A stretch of 42,244 bases of DNA from Candidatus Zambryskiibacteriota bacterium (GCA_026394775.1 JAPLZY010000025.1:1-42244), one strand, 5' to 3'; counted from the stretch's first letter, positions 25,259-34,468 are shown. Numbers and translations: made by a program. The notes: generated by a model not told the origin, from the sequence alone.

Positions 25259-25377
25259 AAACTTTAACGAAACATAACTTTTTTGGAGCACGGATATTTT
25301 TCTGCTGAAAAATTCCTCAAGTCTCGGCTACCCGCCTTGCGAAGTCTCCAAAAAAGTTATGATTTCGCTGAGTTTTT
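25259..25377. repeat. Palindromic MITE-like element, family M5
   Basis: About 119 bp with ends AAAACTTTAACGAAACATAACTTTTTTGGAG and CTCCAAAAAAGTTATGATTTCGCTGAGTTTTT; the middle (CGGCTACCCGCC) is GC-richer. The CATAACTTTT part of its ends recalls family M1. It lies between the divergent hisS and truB genes. Confidence 0.75.
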
Positions 25378-25406
25378 AGTAAGTGATTTTATGGTATTGT
25401 GAGTAT

Positions 25407-26168
25407 ATGCCTGTAATTACAATCTACAAAAAAATAGGAGAAACTCCACTTGAGGCTCTGACTCGTCTTCGTGAAAGTGTGTCTGAATACAAGGATGAGA
25501 CTTTGTCATATGCGGGGCGTTTGGACCCAATGGCAGCAGGTGTGATGCTCGTGCTTGCGGGAGAGGCGAATAAAGAAAGAGAAAAATATTTAAATCTTGA
25601 AAAAGACTACTCTACAGAAATCCTGTTCGGTATTGGAACTGATACATATGACACCCTCGGCCTCATCACCGAAGTGTCAAGGACTGTCCTTGACATTGGG
25701 GAGTTTGAAGAGCGCTTGAGGGAGAAGGTGGGTGAAATGAAGGGGACGTTCAGTCAAAAGTATCCGGAGTATTCTTCAAAGCCGGTCGACGGTCAACCTC
25801 TTTTTATGCATGCGAGAGCTGGTAAGCGAGTGGCAGTACCAAGTCACGATGTTACGCTTTCTGTTTCGGATCTAACGTCCGTTAAAATGATCAGTAGGGT
25901 AGAGCTCCTTACTCGGATCGAAAGTCAGGTCAATGTAGTGAAGGGTGATTTTCGACAGGAGCAAATTATTGTGATGTGGAAGCAAAAACTTGAAGAGTCA
26001 GAAATACAAGAATTTGTGCTTGCAGAAGTAGACCTTTCAGTTTCTTCTGGTTTCTATGTCCGCCAGTATGCTCACGACCTGGGAGAGATGCTCGGGGTGC
26101 CTGCATGCGCGCTTTCAATATTGAGGACGAGGGTGGGTGAGTGGGGGGTGGGGGATTGTGTAATGTAA
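25407..26168 (+). CDS. truB: tRNA pseudouridine(55) synthase TruB
   Basis: A 253-residue pseudouridine synthase that modifies U55 in the tRNA T-loop. The catalytic motif GRLDPMAAGVM (Asp about residue 40) is intact, with LEKDYSTEILFGIGTDTYDTLG and the FYVRQYAHDLGEMLG region following. The C-terminal PUA-like extension is minimal. I take ATG 25407 (MPVITIYKKIGETP) instead of 25383: a TATTGT -10 box lies at 25395-25400, 6 nt before it, so the upstream start would precede the promoter. Confidence 0.9.
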   Translation: MPVITIYKKIGETPLEALTRLRESVSEYKDETLSYAGRLDPMAAGVMLVLAGEANKEREKYLNLEKDYSTEILFGIGTDTYDTLGLITEVSRTVLDIGEFEERLREKVGEMKGTFSQKYPEYSSKPVDGQPLFMHARAGKRVAVPSHDVTLSVSDLTSVKMISRVELLTRIESQVNVVKGDFRQEQIIVMWKQKLEESEIQEFVLAEVDLSVSSGFYVRQYAHDLGEMLGVPACALSILRTRVGEWGVGDCVM

Positions 26169-26235
26169 TTAATGCTTGTTGTAATATTACATTAGTAATG
26201 ATTCAATATTAGCAGAAAGGAGGTCGTTTTTTTTA

Positions 26236-26559
26236 ATGAACGATCAAAAGAAAAAAGTATCTGAGCTCCTTGGATTGAGAATTAAAGACGAGAGATCGAG
26301 GTTAAGGATGAACCGCGGAGTATTTGCGGAGCATGCCGGTGTCTCCGTTGGCTGTGTTGCGAGTATTGAGCACGGCGAGGTCGATATTGAAAACCCAACT
26401 CATATGAAGGTCCTTCGTGTGTTGGGTCTTACTATAAAGGCAGCAACACTTCCGCACACTAAGAGACGAAAGTGGAAATGGTTTAAGTTGTATTCCTGTT
26501 TTTCCGTTCGTACGCGTAAACTCCCTCCTCGCAATGTTTGCCAGAGTCTTCATCGGTGA
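26236..26559 (+). CDS. XRE-family HTH protein (cassette type)
   Basis: A 107-residue protein with a Cro/C1-type helix-turn-helix over about residues 12-65 (LGLRIKDERSRLRMNRGVFAEHAGVSVGCVASIEHGEVDI...). The C-terminal part is basic and Cys/Arg-rich (RRKWKWFKLYSCFSVRTRKLPPRN) without known fold. A full Shine-Dalgarno AGGAGG precedes the ATG and a perfect terminator follows. It is likely a DNA-binding regulator of unknown target. It is the first of three consecutive small units between truB and typA. Confidence 0.7.
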   Translation: MNDQKKKVSELLGLRIKDERSRLRMNRGVFAEHAGVSVGCVASIEHGEVDIENPTHMKVLRVLGLTIKAATLPHTKRRKWKWFKLYSCFSVRTRKLPPRNVCQSLHR

Positions 26560-26569
26560 AATTTGTTGT

Positions 26570-26600
26570 CCCGGGTACATAACTTGTACCCGGGATTTCC
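26570..26600 (+). terminator. Terminator of the XRE gene
   Basis: CCCGGGTAC-ATAACTT-GTACCCGGG, perfect 9-bp stem, followed by ATTTCCTTG. Confidence 0.75.
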
Positions 26601-26668
26601 TTGCAATTTTATTTGGGTATGGTTAAATAGTGCTTATAGCTGTTCCCTTTTTAAGGAAATAAGAAAAA

Positions 26669-26869
26669 ATGACCACGATGCATCTGGCCGCTCTTGGAGC
26701 GGCGATTCCTGAGTCCGTGTTTGACCGTAGTCAGCACGAAACTCATTTTAATTTTCGTCAGGAGGAGACTCCTGGCTTGAAAAAACCGAACCGGCATCGC
26801 AAGTGGTTCGATAGCGCCACGCAGCGGCGTGGTCGGCGTGGGTCGTCTTTCTCTCGTACTCGTCGCTAA
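26669..26869 (+). CDS. Small basic protein of unknown function (cassette type)
   Basis: A 66-residue ORF starting MTTMHLAALG and ending in an Arg-rich tail (RRGRRGSSFSRTRR), which may bind nucleic acid. An AAGGAA Shine-Dalgarno-like sequence is upstream (spacing rather long; a second ATG is three codons in) and a clear terminator follows. Codon use is GC-rich compared with truB and typA. No family recognised. It could be a small RNA-binding protein, but this is speculation. Confidence 0.45.
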   Translation: MTTMHLAALGAAIPESVFDRSQHETHFNFRQEETPGLKKPNRHRKWFDSATQRRGRRGSSFSRTRR

Positions 26870-26880
26870 TTGCGACAAAA

Positions 26881-26915
26881 GGCCCGGATGCTACATGTAT
26901 CCGGGTCTTTTCTTG
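26881..26915 (+). terminator. Terminator of the 66-aa gene
   Basis: GGCCCGGAT-GCTACATGT-ATCCGGGTC followed by TTTTCTTGC. Confidence 0.7.
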
Positions 26916-26980
26916 CTTTATTTTTTAAAAATGATTAAATTGCATCAGTAGTTAATTCCCTCCGAGAGGTGTGCTCTTTC

Positions 26981-27268
26981 ATGGATATTGTAAAGCGGGC
27001 CAAGCGTAAGCTTGGTAAATTAATTAAGACTCTGCGATTAGCTGCAAAACTCAGCATTGGAGATTTAGCAGAAATGTGCGGTGTCGAAGATTATGTTGTC
27101 TTTCGTCTACAATGCGCTACAGGTAAAAATGATGAACATTTAGTCATCTGGAAGATTCTGGATGTGCTTGGGGTTACCTGTCAGGAAGTTCGACTAATGG
27201 TACATGGGTATCTCAAAACGATCACCGAGCCTCCGCGTAAAATGAATATTCGGTCAGAAATGGCTTAA
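26981..27268 (+). CDS. Divergent HTH (XRE-like) protein (cassette type)
   Basis: A 95-residue protein. The start is ATG 26981, with GAGAGG about 11 nt upstream; the ORF track used GTG 26969, inside that ribosome-binding region. Residues 15-70 (LGKLIKTLRLAAKLSIGDLAEMCGVEDYVVFRL...ILDVLGVTCQEVRLMV) follow the XRE helix-turn-helix pattern but the recognition helix is atypical. It resembles the 26236 protein in layout (HTH, then short basic tail). A perfect terminator follows. Probably a transcription regulator. Confidence 0.6.
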   Translation: MDIVKRAKRKLGKLIKTLRLAAKLSIGDLAEMCGVEDYVVFRLQCATGKNDEHLVIWKILDVLGVTCQEVRLMVHGYLKTITEPPRKMNIRSEMA

Positions 27269-27273
27269 TCACC

Positions 27274-27306
27274 AAAGGGCGTTCCGATTTTGTCGGAACG
27301 CCCTTT
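27274..27306 (+). terminator. Terminator of the second HTH gene
   Basis: AAAGGGCGTTCCGA-TTTTG-TCGGAACGCCCTTT, a 14-bp perfect stem, then CTCTTG; can serve both strands. Confidence 0.8.
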
Positions 27307-27358
27307 CTCTTGTATTCTTCTTACTTCAAACTTCTGATATCTAGCTTCTACCCCCTAA

Positions 27359-27411
27359 GACTTTGAGTACAAAGTCCGGGCGACCCCATGAGACGAAGTC
27401 TCGTCTGGGGT
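27359..27411 (-). terminator. Double hairpin at the 3' end of typA, related to the multi-hairpin module
   Basis: On the minus strand, right after the typA stop: ACCCCAGACGAGAC-TTC-GTCTCATGGGGT inside GGGC/GCCC, then GACTTT-GTACTC-AAAGTC. The second hairpin has the same GTACTC loop as hairpin C of the modules at 5574 and 13229. It probably protects or ends the typA mRNA. Confidence 0.55.
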
Positions 27412-29163
27412 TTAGCCCTTATACTGCTTCTTTCGCAGTCTCGTTGAAATTGGAGTGATTTCAATGTATTCATCACCCTGCATGATTTCCATCGCTCGTT
27501 CGATATCGAGTTTGTATGCAGGAGCGAGGTATACTGTTCCGTCAGAGCCAGATGCACGCATGTTGGTGAGTTGCTTTCCTTTGGTTGGGTTTACAAACAA
27601 GTCTTCACCCTTTGAAGAGTTTCCGATCACTTGTCCTTCATATACCTCAAAACCTGGTTCTACATAGAGCACTCCTCGCTGTTGGAGGTTGTCGAGTGAG
27701 AAAGCGAGACACTTTCCTTTAGTCATTGAAACCATTGCGCCGAGGTGAGTTTTCTGGATTTCTCCTACGTATGCCTGGAAGTTGATAAATCGAGAAGAAA
27801 GAATGCCGAGACCTTTTGTATCGATAACGAACTGTCCACGGTATCCAAGAAGTCCACGTGTCGGTGCTTCGAAAATCAAACGCTGATTTCCGTCACCTTG
27901 TTTGATATTCATAAGAGTTGCTCGACGTGCAGAAAGTTTGGCGATCACACTACTTGCAGACTCGTCTGGTACGTCAATCACTACTTCTTCAAATGGCTCG
28001 CTCTGTACTCCGTCAATATCTTTGATAAGTGCCTGAGGCTGAGATACCTGGAGCTCGTAGCCTTCGCGTCGCATGTTTTCCAAAAGCACTGCGATATGAA
28101 GTTCACCACGTCCAAATACATTCATGCGGTCACCCGTAAAGTCTACTTTAAGACCCACGTTTACTTCGAGTTCTTTTTCGAGTCGTTCTCGGATTTGTCG
28201 TGAAGTAACAAATTTTCCTTCTCGTCCTGCAAACGGTGAGTCGTTTACCAAAAATTCAAGAGAGATAGTTGGCTCGTCGATGTTGATCGAAGGAAGGGGT
28301 GTAACTTCTGGGTCGGTAGAGACAGTATCTCCGATATAAATCTCAGGAATACCAGCGATCATCACAATGTCTCCAGATGTTGCTTGAGCTTCTTCTTTTT
28401 TCGCCATTCCTTCAAAAGTGTAGAGTTTGGTTAGTTTTCCGGTCAGTGTCTGTCCGTCTGCTTTTTTTACAAATACGTTTGCGTTTGCTTGGAGTGTACC
28501 TTGGTACATTCGGCAGATCGCCATACGTCCGAGGAAGTTGTCGTATGCAAGGTTGAATACTTGGAGTTTTGCAGGGCCTTCATCTTGCGTCGAAGCTGGG
28601 GGAACCAAATTCAAAATGGTATCGAGTAGAGGGTTGAGGTTAGTAGCAGTATCCGTAAGATTCATTTTTGCTACACCTTCTCGGCCAATAGCGTACACAG
28701 TCGTAAAGTTGAGTTGTTCGTCATTTGCACCGAGGTCCATGAAAAGCTCAAGTACCATTTCGTGTACTTCATCTGGTCGAGCCGCTGGTTTGTCGATCTT
28801 GTTGATCACGACAATTGGCTTGAGACCAAGTTCAAGTGACTTTTTGAGTACAAAGCGTGTCTGTGGCATCGGACCTTCCTGGGCGTCCACCACTAAAAGC
28901 ACTGTGTCGATAGAACGAAGCACTCGCTCTACTTCAGAACCGAAGTCGGAGTGGCCTGGTGTGTCCACAATGTTGATCTTTGTGTCTTTGTAGAAAAGGG
29001 AAGTGTTTTTAGCGTAGATAGTAATACCACGCTCTTTTTCAATAGAGTTTGAGTCCATACTTGCACCTTCTTCGGTCATGCCGTTTTGACGAAGTAACGC
29101 ATCTGTGAGAGTCGTTTTTCCGTGGTCCACGTGGGCGATTATCGCGATGTTTCTAATTTCCAT
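27412..29163 (-). CDS. typA: Translational GTPase TypA/BipA
   Basis: A 583-residue ribosome-associated GTPase. G1 AHVDHGKTT, switch G2 ERGITIYAKNTS, G3 DTPGHSDFG and G4 NKIDKPAARPDE are intact; these are followed by domain II, the EF-G-like domains and the BipA-specific C-terminal domain (GVQSEPFEEVVIDVPDE; GLLGYRGQFVIDTKG). It functions in 50S assembly and stress translation. Slightly shorter than E. coli BipA (607 aa) at the C-terminus. No Shine-Dalgarno is visible. An M2 palindrome lies 9 bp upstream of its start and a double hairpin abuts its stop. Confidence 0.98.
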   Translation of the reverse strand: MEIRNIAIIAHVDHGKTTLTDALLRQNGMTEEGASMDSNSIEKERGITIYAKNTSLFYKDTKINIVDTPGHSDFGSEVERVLRSIDTVLLVVDAQEGPMPQTRFVLKKSLELGLKPIVVINKIDKPAARPDEVHEMVLELFMDLGANDEQLNFTTVYAIGREGVAKMNLTDTATNLNPLLDTILNLVPPASTQDEGPAKLQVFNLAYDNFLGRMAICRMYQGTLQANANVFVKKADGQTLTGKLTKLYTFEGMAKKEEAQATSGDIVMIAGIPEIYIGDTVSTDPEVTPLPSINIDEPTISLEFLVNDSPFAGREGKFVTSRQIRERLEKELEVNVGLKVDFTGDRMNVFGRGELHIAVLLENMRREGYELQVSQPQALIKDIDGVQSEPFEEVVIDVPDESASSVIAKLSARRATLMNIKQGDGNQRLIFEAPTRGLLGYRGQFVIDTKGLGILSSRFINFQAYVGEIQKTHLGAMVSMTKGKCLAFSLDNLQQRGVLYVEPGFEVYEGQVIGNSSKGEDLFVNPTKGKQLTNMRASGSDGTVYLAPAYKLDIERAMEIMQGDEYIEITPISTRLRKKQYKG

Positions 29164-29172
29164 ATATGTTAC

Positions 29173-29294
29173 GTCAGGTCTTTTTAACCAATTTCATCGT
29201 CTAAATTTCAAAAAATATTCTTCGCCGTGCGTACAGTATGCATGCGAATATTTTCTAAAATTTATACGCGACCTTGGTCAAAAATCCTCTGACT
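29173..29294. repeat. Palindromic MITE-like element, family M2, copy 3
   Basis: 122 bp, same orientation as copy 1: GTCAGGTCTTTTTAACCAATTTCATCGTCTAAA...TTTATACGCGACCTTGGTCAAAAATCCTCTGAC. Its inner stem AAAATATTC/GAATATTTT and its outermost 5 bp differ from copy 1, but both halves change together so pairing is preserved. Confidence 0.85.
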
Positions 29295-29408
29295 TGTGAA
29301 TTAATGATTAATTGGCTACTTTCCTAAAAAGAGAGCTAATTAAAGCATGTTTTGAGGGATGTTGTCAAAGGTTTGCATATAAGTGTGGTGTGGAGGTATT
29401 ATTTGTAT

Positions 29409-29678
29409 ATGAGAAATATTTTTGAAAGTTTTTTAGGAACTCCGGCACCTAAAGAGTCTGCCGATGGGGCGGGACTTATGGCAGTGCCAGAGCGTGGGAT
29501 GGATCAAGGGGATGTAAATTTTGAAGGTAGTAATCTTGAAAATGAGATTGCTCTACTTGAAGACAAGATTAAAAGGTATAAAGATGGAGAAGACGTAGAC
29601 GGAGTTGATGAGGGTAATGTAAGTGATCTTGAAACAAAGCTTGAAAACCTTAAGGCGCAATTAGAAGAAAATAATTAA
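29409..29678 (+). CDS. Small acidic coiled-coil protein, unknown
   Basis: An 89-residue protein starting MRNIFESFLGTPAPKE. The C-terminal half (NLENEIALLEDKIKRYKDGEDVD... VSDLETKLENLKAQLEENN) is a heptad-like coiled coil broken by an acidic loop. The start is moved from 29352 to 29409 because a TATTAT -10 box lies at 29397-29402, 6 nt before this ATG. No known family. The 25-bp palindrome with ATTTTT after the stop is its terminator. Confidence 0.6.
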   Translation: MRNIFESFLGTPAPKESADGAGLMAVPERGMDQGDVNFEGSNLENEIALLEDKIKRYKDGEDVDGVDEGNVSDLETKLENLKAQLEENN

Positions 29679-29684
29679 AAAAAT

Positions 29685-29716
29685 TTCCCTGAGGTGTCAC
29701 CTCTGGGAGATTTTTG
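29685..29716 (+). terminator. 25-bp palindrome (TTCCC family) acting as terminator
   Basis: TTCCCTGAGGT-GTC-ACCTCTGGGAG (one mismatch, one wobble) followed by ATTTTTG. Same 25-bp geometry as 794, 21176, 22406 and 22436. Confidence 0.6.
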
Positions 29717-29721
29717 TATAG

Positions 29722-30195
29722 TTAAGCTGTTCCTTTTTTCTTCCCAACTAGATGAAGGAGTTCACTTGCTTTTTCGAGCATCCGGTGGTGTCTGTGTAGG
29801 CCAGTCTCTGCGAGAGTGATAAGGTCTTTATCTTCCTTTGCTTCTGCAGCACCTTTCACAAGAGCCCAGTGCACAGTAGCTGCTCCTTCAAAAAAGCCAG
29901 ACCATTCCAAAAGCTCAGTTGGGTTGTCCCACTGATCTCCGACATAAAGGTCTCGCATTGCGCGGAGTTTGGCACCTGTGCCATCGAGCTTTTTTTGTAC
30001 AATATCGAGAGTTCCTTCATCTGTGGCAATCTTTCGGATACTGCTTGCGTGCATTTCAGACTCTTCGATCAAGCTTTCAAGCATGTCCGCTCCGAGTACA
30101 GAGGTAAGAGCATCTCTTCCTTTTTCAAATGTCTCAATCCCTACTTCGGCAAATGCGAGCACTTCCCCTAGTTTTTTTGCGGTAAATTCATTCAT
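29722..30195 (-). CDS. Unknown helical-bundle protein
   Basis: A 157-residue all-helical protein, started at MNEFTAKKLGEVLAF because the ORF-track extension (MFNKKY) has no supporting ribosome-binding site; either is possible. Repeated Glu/His positions (AFAEVGIETFEKG, EESEMHASSIRK, FFEGAATVHWALVKGAAEA, AETGLHRHHRMLEKA) resemble a four-helix bundle of ferritin-like or hemerythrin-like type, but I cannot match the exact metal-ligand spacing. It is a likely cytosolic protein of CPR-restricted distribution. Convergent with the coiled-coil gene. Confidence 0.6.
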   Translation of the reverse strand: MNEFTAKKLGEVLAFAEVGIETFEKGRDALTSVLGADMLESLIEESEMHASSIRKIATDEGTLDIVQKKLDGTGAKLRAMRDLYVGDQWDNPTELLEWSGFFEGAATVHWALVKGAAEAKEDKDLITLAETGLHRHHRMLEKASELLHLVGKKKGTA

Positions 30196-30321
30196 ATATT
30201 TTTTGTTAAACAAGTTTGTTAGTAGCTACATCTTATCAAATCTAGTGTTTAAAGAAAGGGTTATGAATATTTTTCTTTTTTAAACCACTCGTGATAGAAT
30301 AGCCTCGTTGTTTAAAATTAA

Positions 30322-31623
<1,302 letters not shown>

Positions 31624-31635
31624 TTTGATACAGAG

Positions 31636-31667
31636 AAAGGGTAACGCGACGCGTTACCCTTTTTTGT
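31636..31667. terminator. Bidirectional terminator between eno and the 122-aa gene
   Basis: AAAGGGTAACGCG-A-CGCGTTACCCTTTTTTG. The stop codon of the convergent minus-strand gene is inside its right arm. Confidence 0.8.
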
Positions 31668-32022
31668 TTTTCCATTGGCGAAGGATCTGCCCAAGCCTGA
31701 CATGGTTGATCGGCAGATTTAGTTCTTCTACCAGTTTGCGCAGACTCTTGTCATGACTATTCATCCGGGCGACTTCTTCGATACAATAGCCCCCGAGGTT
31801 GTTTTGGGTTACTTTTTGATTCCGCCTCGTCACTTTGTACGGGTCTGTTCGGGACCCGGGGTTTTTCCTGAAGCACTTTATGCTTCTTCGAATGTTAAGT
31901 ATAGTCCGTAGTGGACACATGAATTCTCGCGCTATCTCCTCGTCGCTTTGAGTGAGATGTTTTGGGATGTACGTCATAATTTCTCGGCGTACAACTTTCG
32001 GCACTACCTGACCTTTTGGCAT
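31654..32022 (-). CDS. Small basic protein with two HTH-like segments (cassette type)
   Basis: A 122-residue basic protein. Two helix-turn-helix-like stretches can be drawn: about residues 23-52 (LTQSDEEIAREFMCPLRTILNIRRSIK) and 91-117 (DKSLRKLVEELNLPINHVRLGQILRQWK). It has a TTGACT/TATAAA promoter with 17-bp spacing, a GGGAGG Shine-Dalgarno and a terminator, and lies inverted between eno and gpmI. Likely DNA-binding, target unknown; no named family recognised. Confidence 0.6.
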   Translation of the reverse strand: MPKGQVVPKVVRREIMTYIPKHLTQSDEEIAREFMCPLRTILNIRRSIKCFRKNPGSRTDPYKVTRRNQKVTQNNLGGYCIEEVARMNSHDKSLRKLVEELNLPINHVRLGQILRQWKNKKG

Positions 32023-32040
32023 AAATCCTCCCTATTTTAC

Positions 32041-32069
32041 TTTATATCATCTGTTTGACAAAAAGTCAA
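32041..32069 (-). promoter_or_regulatory. Promoter of the 122-aa HTH-like gene
   Basis: On the minus strand TTGACT (32069-32064), a 17-bp spacer, TATAAA (32046-32041), then GGGAGG before the ATG. Confidence 0.7.
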
Positions 32070-32116
32070 TTTAACGTGCTCGCATGAGAAATGATTTTGC
32101 ATTATAATAATCATCT

Positions 32117-33625
32117 ATGAAAAACTACACACAGGTTGCTTTAATAGTATTAGATGGTTGGGGACATCGAGAAGATACAAAAAACAATGCGGTTGCTTCG
32201 GCAAAAACTCCAAATTTTAACAAGTATTGGGATATGTACCCTCATTCACTTCTTGAAGCCAGTGGACTTGCAGTGGGTTTGCCTGAAGGTCAGATGGGAA
32301 ACTCTGAAATAGGACACACGACTATCGGCGCAGGTAAAGTGCTCGATACTGACTTGGTGCGTATTGCTAAATCTATTGCAAATGGAGAGTTTGAACAAAA
32401 CCCAACATTTCTCAAACTTTTTTCTCATGTAAAAGAAAACAACTCGGTGCTTCATATAAAAGGTATTGTGGGTACAGGTGGAGTACATGGTCACCAGGAC
32501 CACCTCATTGCATTTATTCGTGCCGCAAAAAAACATGGAGTAGAAAAGATTGCAATTCATGCTTTTACTGACGGTAGAGACAGTGCTCCGAAAAGTGCGA
32601 GTGCATTTTTGAAAGAAATTGAAGAGGTCTTGGAAGAAGTGGGTATCGGGCATATTGCCACCATGTCAGGGCGTTTTTATGCAATGGATCGAGACAACAA
32701 TTGGGATCGTATAGAAAAAGCAACAAATGCAATGTTTAAAGCCGAAGGGAAGTCTTCTCTACTTAAACCTTCAGAAATGGCGCTTCAGCTGTATACAGAA
32801 GGACATATAGATGAACATTTTGAGCCTGTGGTGTTTCTTGATGCAAAAGGGCAGACTGCACCGCTTCGAGAAAACGATGCAATCTTTTTCTTCAACTTCA
32901 GAGCAGACCGCACGAGACAGATTAGTAAAAAAATCCTGGAAGAAATTGAAGGGAAAAATATTTTGTTTGCAACATTGACCGAATATCACAAAGACTTCAA
33001 GTGTGAGATCGCATTTCCTGTTGTTTCGCTTGAGACTGTGCTTGCAAAAGAAATAGCAGATGCAGGTTTGAGCCAGGCTCATATTGCAGAAACAGAAAAA
33101 TTCCCACATGCTACTTTTTTTCTCAATGGTGGTAAAAATGAACCTCATACAGGGGAGCGACATATTATGCTCGACAGTCGCAAAGATGTCCTGACGCATG
33201 ACCTTGCTCCAAAGATGCGAGCGGAGGGTATTGCGGATGCTGCTATCAAAGAGGTGGAAGCGGGTACCAATTTTATTTTCATCAACTTTGCAAATCCAGA
33301 TATGGTGGGACACACTGCAAATGTGCCTGCGATTATTGAAGCGGTGGAAGAAGTGGACACTCAATTTACTCGAGTAGTGGAGGCGATGCAGAAAGCAGGA
33401 GGAGTGGTGTTTTTTACGGCAGATCATGGAAATGCAGAAGTAAATGTCGACCCAGAGACGGGAGAAAAACATACCTCTCATACGATAAACCCAGTGCCTG
33501 CAGTGCTCACAGATGCGAATTTAGGGCTCCGAGGGGGCACTCTGGCAGACATTGCTCCTACAGTGCTTACGTTGTTTGGGCTTCACATACCTGAATCGAT
33601 GACAGGGAAGAGTTTGGTGAGTTAG
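32117..33625 (+). CDS. gpmI: 2,3-bisphosphoglycerate-independent phosphoglycerate mutase
   Basis: A 502-residue Mn-dependent alkaline-phosphatase-superfamily enzyme interconverting 3- and 2-phosphoglycerate. LIVLDGWGHRED (metal Asp), the phospho-serine loop GQMGNSEIGH (Ser about 62), HIKGIVGTGGVHGHQDH, HAFTDGRDS, FFNFRADR, and the distal metal site NFANPDMVGHT...FTADHGNAE are present. It works next to enolase in lower glycolysis. TATAAT (32103-32108) is 8 nt before ATG with no Shine-Dalgarno, a clear leaderless candidate. A palindromic element starts just after its stop. Confidence 0.98.
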   Translation: MKNYTQVALIVLDGWGHREDTKNNAVASAKTPNFNKYWDMYPHSLLEASGLAVGLPEGQMGNSEIGHTTIGAGKVLDTDLVRIAKSIANGEFEQNPTFLKLFSHVKENNSVLHIKGIVGTGGVHGHQDHLIAFIRAAKKHGVEKIAIHAFTDGRDSAPKSASAFLKEIEEVLEEVGIGHIATMSGRFYAMDRDNNWDRIEKATNAMFKAEGKSSLLKPSEMALQLYTEGHIDEHFEPVVFLDAKGQTAPLRENDAIFFFNFRADRTRQISKKILEEIEGKNILFATLTEYHKDFKCEIAFPVVSLETVLAKEIADAGLSQAHIAETEKFPHATFFLNGGKNEPHTGERHIMLDSRKDVLTHDLAPKMRAEGIADAAIKEVEAGTNFIFINFANPDMVGHTANVPAIIEAVEEVDTQFTRVVEAMQKAGGVVFFTADHGNAEVNVDPETGEKHTSHTINPVPAVLTDANLGLRGGTLADIAPTVLTLFGLHIPESMTGKSLVS

Positions 33626-33626
33626 T

Positions 33627-33789
33627 CTAAAGAAGCATAATACAAAATATCTTTTTCTTGCTTCCCTCAAATCCCCCTGCGGGGTTTTCGGCTGTCCTCG
33701 GCCCAAACCTGTCAAGAGCGGGGTGCCTTGACAGGACTATGCTTTGGGCCTGTGGAGGCGCGAAAAAGATATTTTGTATTTGGCTTTAG
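33627..33789. repeat. Palindromic MITE-like element, family M4
   Basis: About 163 bp with ends CTAAAGAAGCATAATACAAAATATCTTTTTC and GAAAAAGATATTTTGTATTTGGCTTTAG (20-bp uninterrupted inner match). The GC-rich middle holds CCTGTCAAG...CTTGACAGG and GGCCCAAA/TTTGGGCC stems. It lies between gpmI and the promoter of the NMP-kinase-like cassette. Confidence 0.85.
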
Positions 33790-33797
33790 TGGTTATG

Positions 33798-33825
33798 TTG
33801 ACATAGGTCTGTTTTCTTGTATCAT
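33798..33825 (+). promoter_or_regulatory. Promoter of the NMP-kinase-like gene
   Basis: TTGACA (33798-33803), a 16-bp spacer, TATCAT (33820-33825), then a Shine-Dalgarno GGAGGG at 33853 before ATG 33866. Confidence 0.75.
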
Positions 33826-33865
33826 ATTTCGGGTACGAAGAAATTGTTCCTTGGAGGGTTGTAAA

Positions 33866-34411
33866 ATGAGAGCCTTTTTTCTAATTGGTTTACAAGGTTC
33901 CGGTAAGGGTGTTCAGGGTACGCTTTTGACACAAATTGGTTTCAAACAACTTGTTGCCTCAAAAGCTTTGGAATCTGCACCCACAGATGTTAAAGATGAA
34001 ATTACTTCATTAGTAAGTGCTGGACAATTAGTTCCAGATGAGATTACTGTCAGGGCCCTTACGGAATATTTGGAAGATAAAACAACTCCGTCAGACGACA
34101 TTGTTCTTGATGGTTACATGAGGACTCCTGGGCAAACTGATGCGATGCTTACGTATCTTGAAAAAATGGGATACGACATAACCGTTTTCGTACTTGTCCT
34201 TCCGGACGAAATTGCAGTTCGTCGGGCACTTCTGCGGAATCGTGCCGATGATACCCCTGAGAAATTAAAAGTTCGTTTTAAGGGATACTACGACCATATC
34301 GGCTCAGTGTTGGCGACAGTGGTGCGTAGGGGCTACAGTGTTCACACTGTTGATACTTCAGGATATCCAGAACACATTTTTCAATCTATTTGCAAGATCG
34401 CAAGACTTTGA
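33866..34411 (+). CDS. Adenylate/UMP-CMP kinase-like nucleoside monophosphate kinase (cassette type)
   Basis: A 181-residue P-loop kinase. The Walker A GLQGSGKGVQ at residues 8-17 corresponds to GxPGSGKGTQ of adenylate kinase; LDGYMRTPGQTDAM matches the NMP-site LDGFPRT, and RRALLRNRADDTPEKLKVRFKGY is the short LID found in short adenylate and UMP/CMP kinases (no zinc LID). The Thr after GKG is Val, so substrate preference and activity are uncertain. The start is at 33866 with a strong Shine-Dalgarno; the ORF-track start at 33728 lies in the repeat. It probably is not the main adk. A terminator follows. Confidence 0.8.
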   Translation: MRAFFLIGLQGSGKGVQGTLLTQIGFKQLVASKALESAPTDVKDEITSLVSAGQLVPDEITVRALTEYLEDKTTPSDDIVLDGYMRTPGQTDAMLTYLEKMGYDITVFVLVLPDEIAVRRALLRNRADDTPEKLKVRFKGYYDHIGSVLATVVRRGYSVHTVDTSGYPEHIFQSICKIARL

Positions 34412-34436
34412 AACAAGAGCAGAAACGGTGTCTACA

Positions 34437-34468
34437 AAGGGCGCTCCGATATCGGAGCGCTCTATTTT
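34437..34468 (+). terminator. Terminator of the NMP-kinase-like gene
   Basis: GGGCGCTCCGATATCGGAGCGCTC, a near-perfect palindrome, followed by TATTTTT. Confidence 0.8.

Noticed and set aside
25383-25406. Upstream start of truB
   Set aside because: It would lie before the -10 box at 25395-25400; the family-typical N-terminus begins at 25407.
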